64,000 nucleotides of DNA, taken from assembly GCF_001625305.1 (NCBI RefSeq), contig NW_017803909.1, forward strand, positions 7,746,899 through 7,810,898, read 5' to 3'. This document shows positions 33,155 to 44,537 of this stretch, in pieces. The position numbers were made by a program, and so were the translations under genes. The stretch is from Branchiostoma belcheri (Eukaryota; Chordata; Leptocardii; Amphioxiformes; Branchiostomatidae). The notes under the pieces were generated by a model. The model ran no database searches. It was not told where the DNA came from and saw only the letters and a program-made list of their open reading frames with translations. How positions within the stretch are numbered: position 1 is the stretch's first letter; every line of letters starts with the position of its first letter.

Positions 33155-33584
33155 CATTTTGCACACCAAATGTAGCGATGGGACAACAGGTGAAAGTACA
33201 GAAGTTCTCTTCTTCGCAAGCTCCGAAGAGAAGACCACTTCCTGTCTATGTACAAAAACACACAAGATTAGGTAGTCGCTACCGTCACATTTTGCACACC
33301 AAATGTAGCGATGAGAGAACAGGTGAAAGTACGGAACTAGGAAGTCCCTCCAACATGAGGAGCGTGTTTTCACTTCCCGTCTTTTCTTTCACCTGCAGCG
33401 CGCGACTCCTGAACTCTTTCGGAAGTAGAAACACCGGGCGGTGAGAGCAGACTCCTGTTTACGTCTGTGGCAGGGGTGCTGACTGTTACAAGGTTCCGAG
33501 CTGAAACATCTTTGTTTTTGGGAGAAAAAAAGGGAGCACATCTTGAATCATATCTTGTAACTTGTAAGACCGAACCTAGCTATA

Positions 33585-34112
33585 GAATATGCCGCGACAG
33601 TATGGGATCCATATACAAAGAAACACAAAGATAAACTGGAAAGGGTACAGAATCAAGCTGCAAGATTCTGTATGAACAACTATGAAAGAGGTGCTAGTGT
33701 CATGGAAATGAAAAGAAACCTACAGTGGGCCTCACTGGAAGACAAAAGAAAAATGTCCAGACTATGCATGATGTACAAAATGACTTAATAAACTGGTGGA
33801 CGTCCTAATCAGCTAATACCAGCCCAGAAGAGAACAAGAAATAGCCATGCCTTCAAGCACCAGAGGTATCAACCAAGGATTGTGTTCAAGAATTCATTCT
33901 TTCCTAGAACTATCGCAGAGTGGAACTCGCTGTCACCAAGTACAGTATGGGGTATTGTCATTAGATAGCTTTAAACAATGTCTAGAGTTAGATGTTCAAG
34001 GGTTAGGTGTAACAAGTCGATCGGTGTAATGTAGCCAGCTGCCGCCGCGCCGCGTGCCTGCGAAGCTGGTGTGTTACGCCGAAGGGCGATTACACCGGCT
34101 ATACTGATACAG
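33585..34112 (+). pseudogene. CR1-like LINE 3' end, degenerate reverse transcriptase C-terminus plus tail
   Basis: The first 67 codons are open and read EYAATVWDPYTKK, KLERVQNQAARFCMNNYERG, then LQWASLEDKRKMSRLCMMYK, the conserved post-catalytic region of CR1/L2-type polyproteins. A TAA stops it at 33786. Homology then resumes (LIPAQKRTRNSHAFKHQ, VFKNSFFPRTIAEWNSL) before the GC-rich tail with GTGTGTTACGCCGAAGGGC and GATACAGATC. It is inactive. This copy links the GC-rich tails elsewhere in the window to a LINE. Confidence 0.9.
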
Positions 34113-34364
34113 ATCATCACAATGTAGATGTGCATCGCCAAGAAAGTATGATTGTAACATTTGAAACATGTTCAAGTCACGTATTTTACGTAACACTACC
34201 AGGCAAGGTGGAGCCCGTCAGAGACCCTTGCCACCCAAGTCGAGCTAAAGATCTCAAAAAGCGTAAGTGGTGGGGTCGCTTTCGGTGCCGATCCCATCTG
34301 TACGCCCTTCTTGGAAAGGGTGCTGGTGTTAGAGAAAAATGTTGATCCCATACAGGTGATAGCT

Positions 34365-34722
34365 TTAAAGGCATCCAGCGCAGTTTTTTAGGGCTTGGAA
34401 ACCGGTCGCTTATCTACATACTAAGTTGAAACAACACTGTCCCAATGTATATATCGGCATTCATGAAGCAAAAACGCCCAAAATTCTGACGAAAAACGGT
34501 TACTGGAAGGACCTGGATTGACTTTTAGGGTACCACCCGAAAAATAAAGGACTAATCTTGATACTTGTTCCTGCAGTTTTCAATGCCTAAAGTATGAAAT
34601 ACTGATTCAAATGTGCTAATGTGGGACAATACGTGTCAATACAGATTGCCTTATTCAAATATTTTCAGCTTTGCCACCCTCAAATTGCACTGGACGCCTG
34701 CATCAAACGCCTTCGACAGGTC
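34365..34722 (+). mobile_element. AAAGGCATCCA-ended repeat, copy 1
   Basis: TTTAAAGGCATCCAGCGCAG opens the element. It shares ATCTACATACT, AATTCTGACG and TTTCTGCAGTTTT-like blocks with 40862-41636 and 48136-48463. The right end (GCACTGGACGCCT) is diverged. Non-coding. Confidence 0.65.
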
Positions 34723-34959
34723 TAAAAATACCCCAAAGGTGAATTCATTTTTCTTTAAAGCAGAGGTGACGGCAGGGGGTGATGTGAAAAATAACTTCCT
34801 TTTCTGACTAGAGGTGATGTGAAATAATGCGGCCACCCTCACCTGTAAGAACCAATCTACCCATGCAGGGGATGTTTGTCATCGGTCCATACACAATCTC
34901 TTCCCGGCTCTCCTCCCCCGTTTTAGAGCTTGCCAATTAATGAAGGGAGACCTTTAATT

Positions 34960-35180
34960 AGGAGTGCGGGACCCCTGACAGACGCCCAAGTCCCTCACGC
35001 GCCCGAAACGAGCGTTCGGAAACCACCACAAATATGTGGTGCGAAGGTTGTGTTTACGTCTGCCAGCTGCCTTGAAGAGAAACTTCCTCCCCGGCTGTCC
35101 GCATTCCGACGGCCCGTTCGTCCGGCCGCTGCCTTCCCGTCACCGGCATCTCCGCGTAGCTTGTCCGCCGCTAACTGAGT
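34960..35180. other. Short CpG-dense patch
   Basis: A compact GC- and CpG-rich patch with frames on both strands but no recognisable product. It may be a small CpG island or the remnant of a GC-rich element. No exon is called. Confidence 0.4.
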
Positions 35181-35181
35181 G

Positions 35182-35562
35182 GGCCACACCGTCTTAATTT
35201 CATGGATGACATCCTCTGAAGACCCCCAAATTAGTTCGCGAGGGCGAATAAAAAATTCCGGCCAAAAATGAAAATGCTACTAAACCACAGGAATACAAAG
35301 CTAGCATTGTGAATTTGCGGCAGTGCATAGCGACGTATACGACAAGGCGGTACATGCTGGCTTTTGCGGAATTTATGAATCGGCACTGTACGTATGTACT
35401 GAGTTCTTACTCGCCTTCGGTAGCCTGGGTGCCATATCCTCCGCAGAGTTACCACCGGTTCCGTATTGTCGCTAACTACCATGGACTACCCAGGCCTAGA
35501 GCCAGGCCAGAGCATCGGAGGACATCCATGGCTGTCATCCATAAAATTAAGGCGGTGTGGCC
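35182..35562. mobile_element. Harbinger-like MITE (GGCCACACCGTCTTAATT type)
   Basis: A 381-bp element with ends GGGCCACACCGTCTTAATTT and AATTAAGGCGGTGTGGCC. The block ATGGATGACATCCTCTG is inside the left end and GCTGTCATCCAT inside the right. No matching 3-bp duplication remains. The interior is partly shared with 47189-47776 (CGGCACTGTACGTATGTACT). Confidence 0.8.
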
Positions 35563-35771
35563 TGACTGTGAAACACTGCTGACAGGAATGTAGTACTTCC
35601 CCTCCGCTATCACTCCGCGGTTTGGCGTCACAAGTCAAGAATCCTGTCGCTCGTTTTTTCTCTTTCCCCAAGAGAGGATTTTCCGACGTAATTCAGATAA
35701 GAACTGGAGAACTAACATGTGATGAAGGTAACAGCGAAGGCCATGATTCCGTAATAATTGTTTCAGAAATA

Positions 35772-35875
35772 GGCCACAGCAAGTAAATTTCATGGATGGC
35801 ATCCTCCACAGACTCCAAATCTAATGCGATAGGGCGAAAAAAAACAAGGCGGGCCAAAACAAAAAGATTCCAACT
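35772..35875 (+). mobile_element. Left-end fragment of GGCCACAGCAAGTAAATT MITE
   Basis: GGCCACAGCAAGTAAATTTC, GGATGGCATCC and GGGCGAAAAAAAACAAGGCG match the left 100 bp of 6977-7382. The element then stops abruptly, with no right end. Confidence 0.8.
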
Positions 35876-35943
35876 AATTGATGATGAAGAAGAAAGGCAA
35901 TCGCACTGATGTTGCGTTCACATAAGCGTTCCCTTATAGTCTA

Positions 35944-36113
35944 TATATCTGTATCTGTATCTGTATCTGTATCTGTATAGCCGGTATAACCGCTTTTCGG
36001 CGTAACACACCAGCTTCGCAGGCACGCGGCGCGGCGGCAGCTGGCTATATTACACCGATCGACTTGTTCCACCTAACCCTTGAACTTCTAGCTCTAGACA
36101 TTGTTTAAATAGT
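35944..36113 (-). mobile_element. CR1-like LINE 3' tail, minus orientation
   Basis: (CTGTAT)n units, then AGCCGGTATAACCGC, CGGCGTAACACACCAGC and GCGGCGCGGCGGCAGCTGG, then ACACCGATCGACTTG. It is closest to the tail at 33585-34112 (both have CGATCGG rather than CGTTCGG). Only the tail and about 45 bp of upstream sequence survive. Confidence 0.85.
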
Positions 36114-36357
36114 CTATATTATATAGTCTAAGATGATTCTAAAGTATCACACTTAGCCTCCTCTGAAAATAACTACAACCTTAACAACTATTAAACTGAC
36201 AATTGATCTAGACCTTATCTAATTGTGTCTTCGAAGCATCATCTGTGCTTTTTTTATATTCCAACATTTCATGACTAGACATGGTGACAGCACACTCAAG
36301 TTATATCAATTTAGTTTATGCCGTCACCAACGTAGAGGACGAATGCAGGACAAGAAA

Positions 36358-36440
36358 ATACTCATTTTCACTTTAGTTGGAGTTAAGTGAGGAAAGTCGT
36401 GTAAAGTGCCTTTCCTAAGGGCGCAAGATCTGTGCTTTGC
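36358..36440 (-). mobile_element. SINE tail fragment
   Basis: CTCATTTTCAC, GTGAGGAAAGTCGTGTAAAG and GCCTTTCCTAAGGGC match the tRNA-unrelated tail of the SINE at 4008-4184. The tRNA-like head is missing. Confidence 0.7.
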
Positions 36441-36769
36441 TGAGCGAGGAAAAAAACACGAGGGTATCCTTGTCCCACATTCCGCTGAGGTAGCCTGCCC
36501 ACTGATCCATGGTCGCCTGTGACGCACCACATAGCGCGCCCGTCCTTCACAGAGAGAGACGGGCGGGAGGTCCTCCCTGTTCGACCCGCACGGGTTGTGT
36601 GTGACAGGCTTCCACTGGCGCTACGTGCAGTTTTACCCGAACGCCTGGCGAGCTGATTTGAACTACTGTACATTGAAATGAAAAGTTTTCCTGACTTCTA
36701 TCCCCAGGACACTGGGAACCACCCAAATTTTGGCTCCGCAACGTTCGAGAGAATCGGGAAGGTACCCAG

Positions 36770-36885
36770 GAAAGAGAGAACAGTTTGCCGCTCCCAGCAG
36801 ACCAACTCCCCCTGCATGCTATCTCTCTATATGGCCGATTTTTACTCTTTCCAGCCGCCTCCCGAAGCCTGGTAGAGGCTAACCC
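36770..36885. mobile_element. Right half of TAGCCTCTACC MITE
   Basis: AACAGTTTGCCGCT, TCCAGCCGCCTCCCGAAGCC and TGGTAGAGGCTA match the right portion of 31478-31635. No left end. Confidence 0.7.
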
Positions 36886-36889
36886 ATGC

Positions 36890-38020
36890 TACCAAAGTTC
36901 GACTCGGTTGCTTAAAGGAATTCTAAGCAAGTCGCTTGAAAATGCCTCAGGTTCAAGATACTCCATTGACCTCGAAAGCAATCTTAATGTACTTTACTGT
37001 GTCTTTCTTATCTCTTGCTTTCATAGGTACACACATAGGATGTGCAAAAATCGTTGAACGACTGTTGGTTGATTTCCTCTAGCCTCCGTAGCAGGCTTAT
37101 AGAACTAGGGGTTTGGTGGTCTTCGGCTGTTTTCTGATTAGCCCAGTTCTAAAAAAAACGGGGGTAATTCAATCAGGCCGGCTATGTTGTCTATATGCAA
37201 TTAGAAAATAGCACATAAAAGCTCCCAAAGACCCTGAAGACCCCCCCCCCCAAAAAAAAAACACCAAGCATGCTATTGAGCCTAGATTTCCTCATGAATC
37301 GACATATCCTTTTGCCGCCTCATCACAGGATGTACACACGTAGTCGGTGAAACCATGATACGCATTACGTTAGAGTACTGAGTTATTTTACCGGGTCAAA
37401 ACTAGTAGGCCAAAACCAACAATCTAGGATTTGTCGTTTTAAATGCGACAAGACGTTTGATACCGGGTACGTTTCTCGTGTGTCACAAAAACATGACTGT
37501 GCCTCTCCCTACTTCTCAAACTAAAGAAACAAACTTTTGAGGGAATCCAACGATCTTCTCTCGTCTGAGATGTTTCACGCCCTTTTCAGAAAGGAAATAA
37601 CAAAGAATGGACATGGTTTTCTGAGAAACGGGGGGGGGGGCTTGTTGAAAGTTGAAGCAACTTTTCCACGCCCTTCTGACCTATAAAATACCACAGATGA
37701 CACTCCGGATGGGCAAGAGTGGATACTTCCGTTTTGAGCTTAGTCTGTTTGATTTTGTTGAAAACAAATAGACACTGTCGATATCTCCGGAACAAACAAT
37801 CAAAAATCACCCTATCACGAAGAATAGTTCTATTAACCGATTGCTACATTTCACGGTATGCAGTGACCAATCTATCCGCAGTGTGGCGCTTCACAGAAAA
37901 CACCTGCTGGAGCCCCAGCGTCAGTGCCCCCTTTGCTGACATTGGATTTTTCTTGGCATGTACGCTTTACATCCAGCCATTCTTTTTCAATGGACTACGC
38001 ATAGCAGGAAAACAGAGAGC
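36890..38020. other. Unannotated stretch
   Basis: No supported exon. There are poly-C and poly-G runs near 37240 and 37630. The plus frame at 37719-38084 runs into SINE tail sequence and is not credible. Confidence 0.45.
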
Positions 38021-38027
38021 TCGACTC

Positions 38028-38095
38028 CTCCAATCTTGTGCCCTTGGAAAAGTTAGCAGGACTTTCCTCACTTCGCTCAGGTGAAAATGAGTATT
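38028..38095 (+). mobile_element. SINE tail fragment, plus orientation
   Basis: GTGCCCTTGGAAAAGTTAGC, then GGACTTTCCTCACTTCGCTC, then GGTGAAAATGAG match the inverse of the tail at 36358-36440. Confidence 0.65.
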
Positions 38096-38444
38096 GTATG
38101 GTATTGTCACCTGTGTTGGTGACGGTATAATATAAGTCGAAAAACTTGAGTGTGTTCCCACCACGTCTTGTGATTACATGTTGGAATATATTAAAACAAA
38201 AACAAAAATTAAACACAATCCACATGCTGCGAGTGCAAAGAGCTCTAAGGACAAATCAGAGAAGATCCACCACAGCCAAAAGAGTCTCCGATGTCTACAC
38301 CTGACAATGAAACATTATCAAAGGTAACAGTTGGTTGGCCGGTCATTTACACTTAGACCACCTGACGCGCCAACTACATAATATTGCCTGGTATATCCCT
38401 CTGTTTTTGATAATATCTATACCAGGCGAGCAACTTTTCACTTA

Positions 38445-38798
38445 GGCCATGTTCATTTGATTATATGGATGACATCCACGCGCGCATGAATTTTCGTCCG
38501 TTTCCAATAAAAAAAGAATATATGTCGTATATATTATGGAAAAAGTATTGGAAAACAATACTAATGTCATAGAATTCCGAAATCAATTCGGGAAAAGAAG
38601 CAAATGTGAAGAAATGAAAATGAAGAGTCTATTGTTGTTCGCCATACCATACTCTATGTATTTAGTCATTTCTTCAACATTTATGACCATGTAGATGATG
38701 GAAACTTTTTTTGCCAAACTCTTTTTTATTCGCACGCTCGCGTCAGTTTTATTAGGGTTCCCAGAGTTTGTCATCCATATGATCAAATCAACATGACC
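38445..38798. mobile_element. Harbinger-like MITE (GGCCATGTTGATTTGATTAT type), diverged
   Basis: A 354-bp element with ends GGCCATGTTCATTTGATTAT and ATGATCAAATCAACATGACC. TTA lies on the left and TAA on the right. ATGGATGACATCCACGCGCG follows the left end. Inverted relative to 41112-41508 by the position of the CGCGCGC block. Confidence 0.82.
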
Positions 38799-39211
38799 TA
38801 ACTGTTCCAACAACAGCCATTCTTTACTAGTAATACTACTTTACTTCATTCTTTACTGACACCATTCACCATTGTTCACTGTGTATCTATAACGTTGTCA
38901 GAAGGAAAAAACCTTTTCGCTAATCAATCCTCCTATAAATTTCTATTACCCTGCAGTATTTTCCGTGGCTGGTGGAAAGGGGGGGTCAAACCAGGAATTC
39001 CAGCTGACTTCTGGTCTTGGTGATCCGTGAGAAACCTTTCGGAAATACCTCATCAAAAACCGAGGCAGCGACGCGGTTGTGGCTGTCTGCAGCGCGACCT
39101 AATTCTATCCAACCAGACACAAGATGTCACTACAGACCTAACATCTCACAAACATTACAAACATGGTCAACGACTCAACATGATTCTAGTGTATGCTCAA
39201 GAACGACATTA

Positions 39212-39605
39212 GGCCACAGCAAGAAAATTTTATGGATGACATCCACGCGCGCATTAATTTTCGTCTGATTTTGGAAAAAAAAACAAGAAATTTTGTTGCC
39301 TTCTGACAGTGGTCAACATGCCGAAAATGGGCAAAGATGTCTGTTGCCATGCTGGGAGGTGGATGGCAGATAACTAGGAAGAGAGGAGACAAGAAAAGGC
39401 TCTGATTTAATGTTTTGTTTCTTACTTTGATGCAGAGATATGTGATGCTGGCTGTGTATATGTGATGTTCCTACTGAATCAAAACCAAATGTACAATGAT
39501 TGAGTCAAAATTTTACATTGTAGGAACCTTGTTTTTTTTTCGCCCGCTCGCATTAGATTTGGAGTCTGCGGAGGATGTCATCCATAAAATTTACTTCCTG
39601 TGGCC
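39212..39605. mobile_element. Harbinger-like MITE (GGCCACAGCAAGTAAATT type), complete
   Basis: A 394-bp element with TTA at 39209-39211 and 39606-39608. The interior is the inverse of 6977-7382 (GTTGCCATGCTGGGAGGTGG, TTGAGTCAAAATTTTACATT). The two copies are the best-matched pair of this subtype in the window. Confidence 0.88.
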
Positions 39606-40505
39606 TTATCACTAAAAACGCGTGTTGAACAGTGCTTTCACAAAGTTGTGTCGATGCTGTGGCTACTACTTCTACTAACGTTACTACTACCCACAAGACA
39701 AGGCCAACAACTGAGAAGAATTAGGCCATGGTCAGGACGCTGTTGACTGACGAGGTAGTGTCCAAAATCAAGGTCAGACCGTTAAAAGCGCACATGTGCG
39801 GCGCACATGGTCCGTGAGGCCCCCGCCTCGGTCCGCCTGCCCGGTACGTTAGCTCACGTGAAACTCAGCGTGAGGCGGACGGGCGATTAGAGTTCTTCTA
39901 CAGCCCCGCCCATACATACACCTCCGTCTAAACGTGGGAGTGCAAAATAAAAATGTGAAAATGTAACGTTGAAGATGGACGTGCAGCCAATCTCTGATTG
40001 GTCGAACCGCTGCTGATTGGCGGATTGCCGTGCGATCATTGGCTGAACATTTTACCGTATACCTATGGATACCTTATTTCAGCGTTCATGTCGGTAGATT
40101 TGTATGCAACTTCTGTTGATATCGGAATTCGAAACATCACACATATGTCGTCCTACACCACTTTACGTCTGCTTATATGAGAAAACAACGTCTATGGCCG
40201 CAAAACGACACAAACACACACAAACACGGTGAACACCACTTCAGACTGCTTCAATCCTCAGTGACCTTGGTACATCGCAGTCCAAAGGTCATTAGATGAA
40301 AACCAGTCACATTGCTGTGCTGTATCGCCAGACACCCTCCCCACTTAGTACTAGCCTGGGATCCATCCCTGTTTCCTGCCCAATACACGTGTGACGGTTT
40401 CCCAATCCGAAAAAATATAACAAACTTTTACATCCTTGTAAAGATGCAAGCAAATGACTTCTTTCATGGGAATATCTAAAATATGGATGGATGCCGAGCT
40501 ATTGC

Positions 40506-40646
40506 TAGCCTCCTTCGCAGACTCAAGAAGTCTTAGGCGGCGAGGCAAAGTTCCTGGACGGCAAAACCGTCCCTCCGCGGCACAACTCGCGTCGCTCCCC
40601 GAAACAAAAATAACGCCGCCACCTCAGAAGTCTGCGAAGGAGGCTA
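40506..40646. mobile_element. TAGCCTCCTTCGCAGACT-ended MITE
   Basis: The inverted ends TAGCCTCCTTCGCAGACT and AGTCTGCGAAGGAGGCTA are perfect over 18 bp. The GC-rich interior contains smaller inverted pairs (GGCGGCG with CGCCGCC, and GACGG around AAAA with CCGTC). No clear duplication. The plus frame reading across it is an artefact. Confidence 0.8.
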
Positions 40647-40861
40647 AACTATAGCTACGATTCCAGACCCTTTGCAGCGTCCCTCAGCGACTACCAAAGC
40701 CCTTAATGGGGGCGTGGGAAGCCGATGACACGCGCTATCTGCAGCCGACCCCGCGCCTGTCAGCGGCAGGCCCGCGCGTGTGTCTGAGCCGAGGTGCTCT
40801 CTGTCAGCAACTCTCGCCGGGGAGGGAGGGGGAAAGAGCAAGATAACAGATTCACACCAAA

Positions 40862-41636
40862 TGCCACAAAGAACTTGAAGCGCAGTTTTTAGTGCTTGGA
40901 AACCCGATTTTTCAAAGTCAATATTCTAGTCATTTATCTACATACTGAGTTGAAACCACACTATCCCAATGTAAAATTACCCTTGTGAAGCAAAAAATCC
41001 CAAAATTCTGACGGAAAATGGCTACTGGAAGGGCCCTGAGCTGATTTTAGAGGTGCCTCCCTCCTACAGGACTCATCTTGGAGCTTGTTTCTGCAGTTTT
41101 AAATGCCTTAAGGCCATGTTGATTTGATTATATGGATGACATCCTCTGGGAACCCCAAAACTGATGCGCGCGTGCGAATAAAAAAAAGTTTTGCAAAAAA
41201 AAAGTTGCTTTCATTATGAAATCTGCGTGGTCATGAAGGTTGAAAAAATGACACAGTGTATGGTTTGGTGAATAATCTACTCTTTGAATTCATTTCTCTT
41301 TACATTTTCGTATTTTTTGTTTGATTTTGGCATTTTGCGACATTGGTATCATTTTTGAATATTCTTTTTGCAACTTACGGTATGTATTTGCTCATTTTGC
41401 AACTGTTATGTACGATTTACAGTATGGTTGAAATTTTTTTTTTTTTTGGAAACGGCCGAAAATTCATGCGCGCGCGGATGTCATCCATATAATCAAATCA
41501 ACATGGCCTAAGTACGAAATGCTGACTCAAATGTGCTAATGTGAAGCAGTATGTGTCAATATCACAAAGATTGTCTTATTCAGAATATTTCCAGTTTTGC
41601 TGCCCTGAAATCGCATTGGATACCTTTAAAGGAGAG
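40862..41636 (+). mobile_element. AAAGGCATCCA-type repeat, copy 2, split by a MITE
   Basis: The left part (GCGCAGTTTTTAGTGCTTGG to CAGTTTTAAATGCC) and right part (AGTACGAAATGCTGACTC to CATTGGATACCTTTAAAG) are continuous in the uninterrupted relative 48136-48463. Between them lies the Harbinger-like element 41112-41508 with its TAA duplication. The insertion order is therefore explicit. Confidence 0.82.
41112..41508. mobile_element. Harbinger-like MITE (GGCCATGTTGATTTGATTAT type), nested
   Basis: A 397-bp element with TAA at 41109-41111 and 41509-41511. The ends GGCCATGTTGATTTGATTAT and ATAATCAAATCAACATGGCC are perfect inverses. The subterminal blocks are GGATGACATCC and GGATGTCATCC, with GCGCGCGTGCGAATAAAAAA on one side and GCGCGCGCGG on the other. 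It is the best-preserved copy of this type. Confidence 0.92.
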
Positions 41637-41639
41637 GGT

Positions 41640-43465
41640 ACACCATTATATAGACGATTCAAGTGAACTGATCATGAAATGACATGTACGAACTATAATG
41701 TCAGAAAACAATCGACGCATTCACTACATTCTCCGTTATATACGTTGCTCTGTCCTAATTACTAGTATGTGGAAAGCCTACAACAGGTTACAATATACTT
41801 TGCTGAAGCCCAAAACATCCGCTCCATCGGTAGGCTTGCATGTAGCCTCCCCTAATTACCTTAAATCGTTTGTTGCTACTATCAAGATGGAGAACATTTT
41901 GAAAGACGTAAGTCATTCCCTATAACCTCCTGGACCATTCCTTCGTATTAGAGGTGCGATTCAAGCTACAAATTTCAATACATTAGTTCCGCCCTCAAAA
42001 TCAAAGAAAAACTATTAAGACCGATAGAAACAGATTATTCCAGTTACCACAATTTCTACATACTTTCAACATTCAGAGGATCACCAAAAGACTATCACAA
42101 AACCCACTCATTATTCAGAATGTGGGATTATTCATTATCCACTGCCTTCAAAGAAGAAGTCAAACCCTATAATAGCTAGTGTAAGAGTAGAAGTAGAAGT
42201 TTTTCAAGACAATAGTTGTCTGTCTCCTATTATTGTATTGTATCTTTGACTGTGAAAGCAAGTAGCCTTCGGGCATGATTTTGCAAATATTATTAATTAA
42301 GACACGAAAATGTAGTCCTTGAAGTAGATGTGAGAACTCATGAGTTGACCTATCAAACGCCATGTATACACTGATCTGGAACAAGTTATTGTTACCTTAT
42401 GTATCCAAAAACACCATTTGCGATGTCAGACATGTTATGACACGGCCAGCGCCCCGCACAGGTGGTCTTGTGATATTCCAAAATCGTGACAAAATTTTGA
42501 CTCATCAACAAATTTGTGCGCCACCTTTGAAGTTGGTAATGTTTAATCTTGCTAAATTTGCTTGGAATGACTTTTTTATTACCTTGTTTCAGGCCCACCC
42601 AGAATAAAAAGGGGTAGTTCTGTAGTCTCATCAGTTGTCAACTCCAATATATTATCACTTACCCAAAACTTTATCACCACATCAGAACGTTTTTAAAAGA
42701 TTTCAATTTCCCCCTGTGTTATCTATGTATTGTGTCCTCTCTTTGCCATCATTTATCATTGGGTGGGGAAACGGACTTGCGCTTTAGAATTTCCTGTCTT
42801 TACTGTTTTGCCTGTCTTAAAGTTGCGTTTGTTTTTTCTTTATTATATGTATTTATTTAGTGGTGCCGTAAATATAAGTGCTTTCCACTTGAGTGCGGCA
42901 CCACCAAGTACCTTTTTCTATGTGAACGAATAAAAAAAAGGGGGGGGGGTGATAGAGACGCCGTCGTGCTTGGTGTAAGGGAGGGTTTGAGGACGTTTAT
43001 TTTGATTTCCAGTAAAAGACGCTTAACGTTCGGCTATGTTTATGGAGCCCGGGTACCCGGGTCCTGACCCTGCCCAGCTGCCACAAACTCTAGCGGTAAC
43101 CGAAAAATAGTAGAAATTGACCGCGTTAAGGGAATAATTTGTCAAACGTGACATGACAAAGTGATCGGGCGATTCTTCTGGCAAAATTCATACTATTTGG
43201 CCAATCTCTATCACCGTTATTGTGCCTTTTGTACATTTTTCCTATTGACCCAAGCAGTAAGAATCCTGTGGTCTATGGCGGCCACTACCTAAGTATAGTA
43301 GAAATTGACCACGTTAAGGGAATAATTTGTGGACCTTAAACTCTGGTCGGGCGATTCTTTTCGCAAAAGTCATTCTATTTGGCTAAACTTTACCACAGTT
43401 ATAAAAGTGGGATCATTCGTCTTCCACTGTCTCGGAAAAAGAACCCAACAAGTTAGAATCTAGTG
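41640..43465. other. Unannotated stretch
   Basis: No gene is supported. At about 42.85 kb the short inverted pair GTGGTGCCG and CGGCACCACC flanks TAAATATAAGTGCTTTCCAC, and a poly-A/poly-G run follows at 42931-42951. This could be the 3' end of an old retroposon, but no coding sequence supports it. Confidence 0.4.
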
Positions 43466-43471
43466 TTTAGT

Positions 43472-43605
43472 TAATCTCCAAGCAGATCCCTTTCGGTGGC
43501 AAGACAGTATTCATTAGCCAGAGAAGGTTGGTGGGGTAGCGACAAAAATACGACCATATTTAAAAAGCTAACGATCATTCCCCCACAAACTCTGCTTGGA
43601 GAGTT
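43472..43605. mobile_element. CTCCAAGCAGA-ended MITE, copy A
   Basis: The ends TAATCTCCAAGCAGATCCC and ACTCTGCTTGGAGAGTT are inverted. The interior has CTTTCGGTGGCAAGACAGTA, TTAGCCAGAGAAGGTTGG and ACGATCATTCCCCC, as in 44538-44716, 50649-50803 and 63784-63957. The flanking 9 bp are only loosely similar. Confidence 0.8.
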
Positions 43606-44091
43606 AGAGTTAGAGTAGCCACATACTATATTGTTATCCATTGTCCATCCTTTACTTTGGTTTCATTTTACATGTACTTGCAATAACCCTATGGGCATGA
43701 ACTTGCAATACAATAAACTTTCCGTTAGTGTCCCTTTTGTACATTTTTCCATTGATCCAAGCAGTAAGAATCCTGTCTATAGCAGCCACTAGCAAAGTAC
43801 TTGTCTACTGTGACCATTTTCCCCAGAACTGACAACATTTATTTTTCGATCGCAACCAAAGGAGACAGTGGAGACTAAAGCAAGCCTACTCAGTGACGTG
43901 ACCGACAAAGCTTGTCTCCTCGTCTGGCGAACTTGTTTCAAACTCTTGTTGTGACCAAAAAGTATTTCCCGAACTCGGCCGGGAGTTTTCAATTCAGATC
44001 TTATCGGCAATACAGCAAGTATAATCTATGACGCCAAGCTTGGTTACGATACTCTGTGTGTACACAAAGCTATAGATTAAGCCCATAAGGG

Positions 44092-44392
44092 AAGAATGTA
44101 AGGTCCGTGAATAGCTTCATCAGGTGGGTAAGTCACTGAGTAAAGAGACACTTTCTACACAAATAAGTCTTTTATTCAGCCGACGTTTTGGTGACCGTCT
44201 GTTACCTTCCTCAGGGCAATTCTGACTGGTTCACTTTGCCCTGCAGCACAGGTGTCGCTGCTATAGATGCGTTCCCAAATGTACAATATTTACATATCTA
44301 CACCTGAAGGTGACAGACGGTCATCGAAACGTCGGCTGGATAAAAGACTTGGTTGTGTGTAAAAAGAGTCTCTTTACTCAAGAATGTAAGGT
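44092..44392. repeat. Foldback element flanked by 13-bp direct repeat
   Basis: Arms GAGTAAAGAGACACTTTC (44138) through CCGACGTTTTGGTGACCGTC, and their inverse at 44306-44380 (GAAACGTCGGCTGGATAAAA, GAGTCTCTTTACTC), form a long hairpin. AAGAATGTAAGGT occurs at 44092-44104 and 44380-44392 and looks like a target-site duplication. A smaller nested hairpin (CAGGGCAA with TTTGCCCTG) sits in the spacer. Confidence 0.78.
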
Positions 44393-44537
44393 GCGTGTCC
44401 AGGTAAAAACTTCGTGCAAAGTGAGTAGACCGGGAAAAACGTAACTCAATCTACCGCGCCAAATCTTTACCTATTCCGAGAAACAACACGCGAGCCAGTG
44501 CGCAACTGGGCTGTGCGGTGTATCCTCTCTCACAGGC

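Noticed and set aside
34130..34374. Overlapping frames after the CR1 tail
   Set aside because: Both strands are open for about 60-70 codons, with no recognised domain and no splice context.
35309..35593. 94-codon plus frame
   Set aside because: It lies within and across the end of a Harbinger-like MITE (35182-35562).
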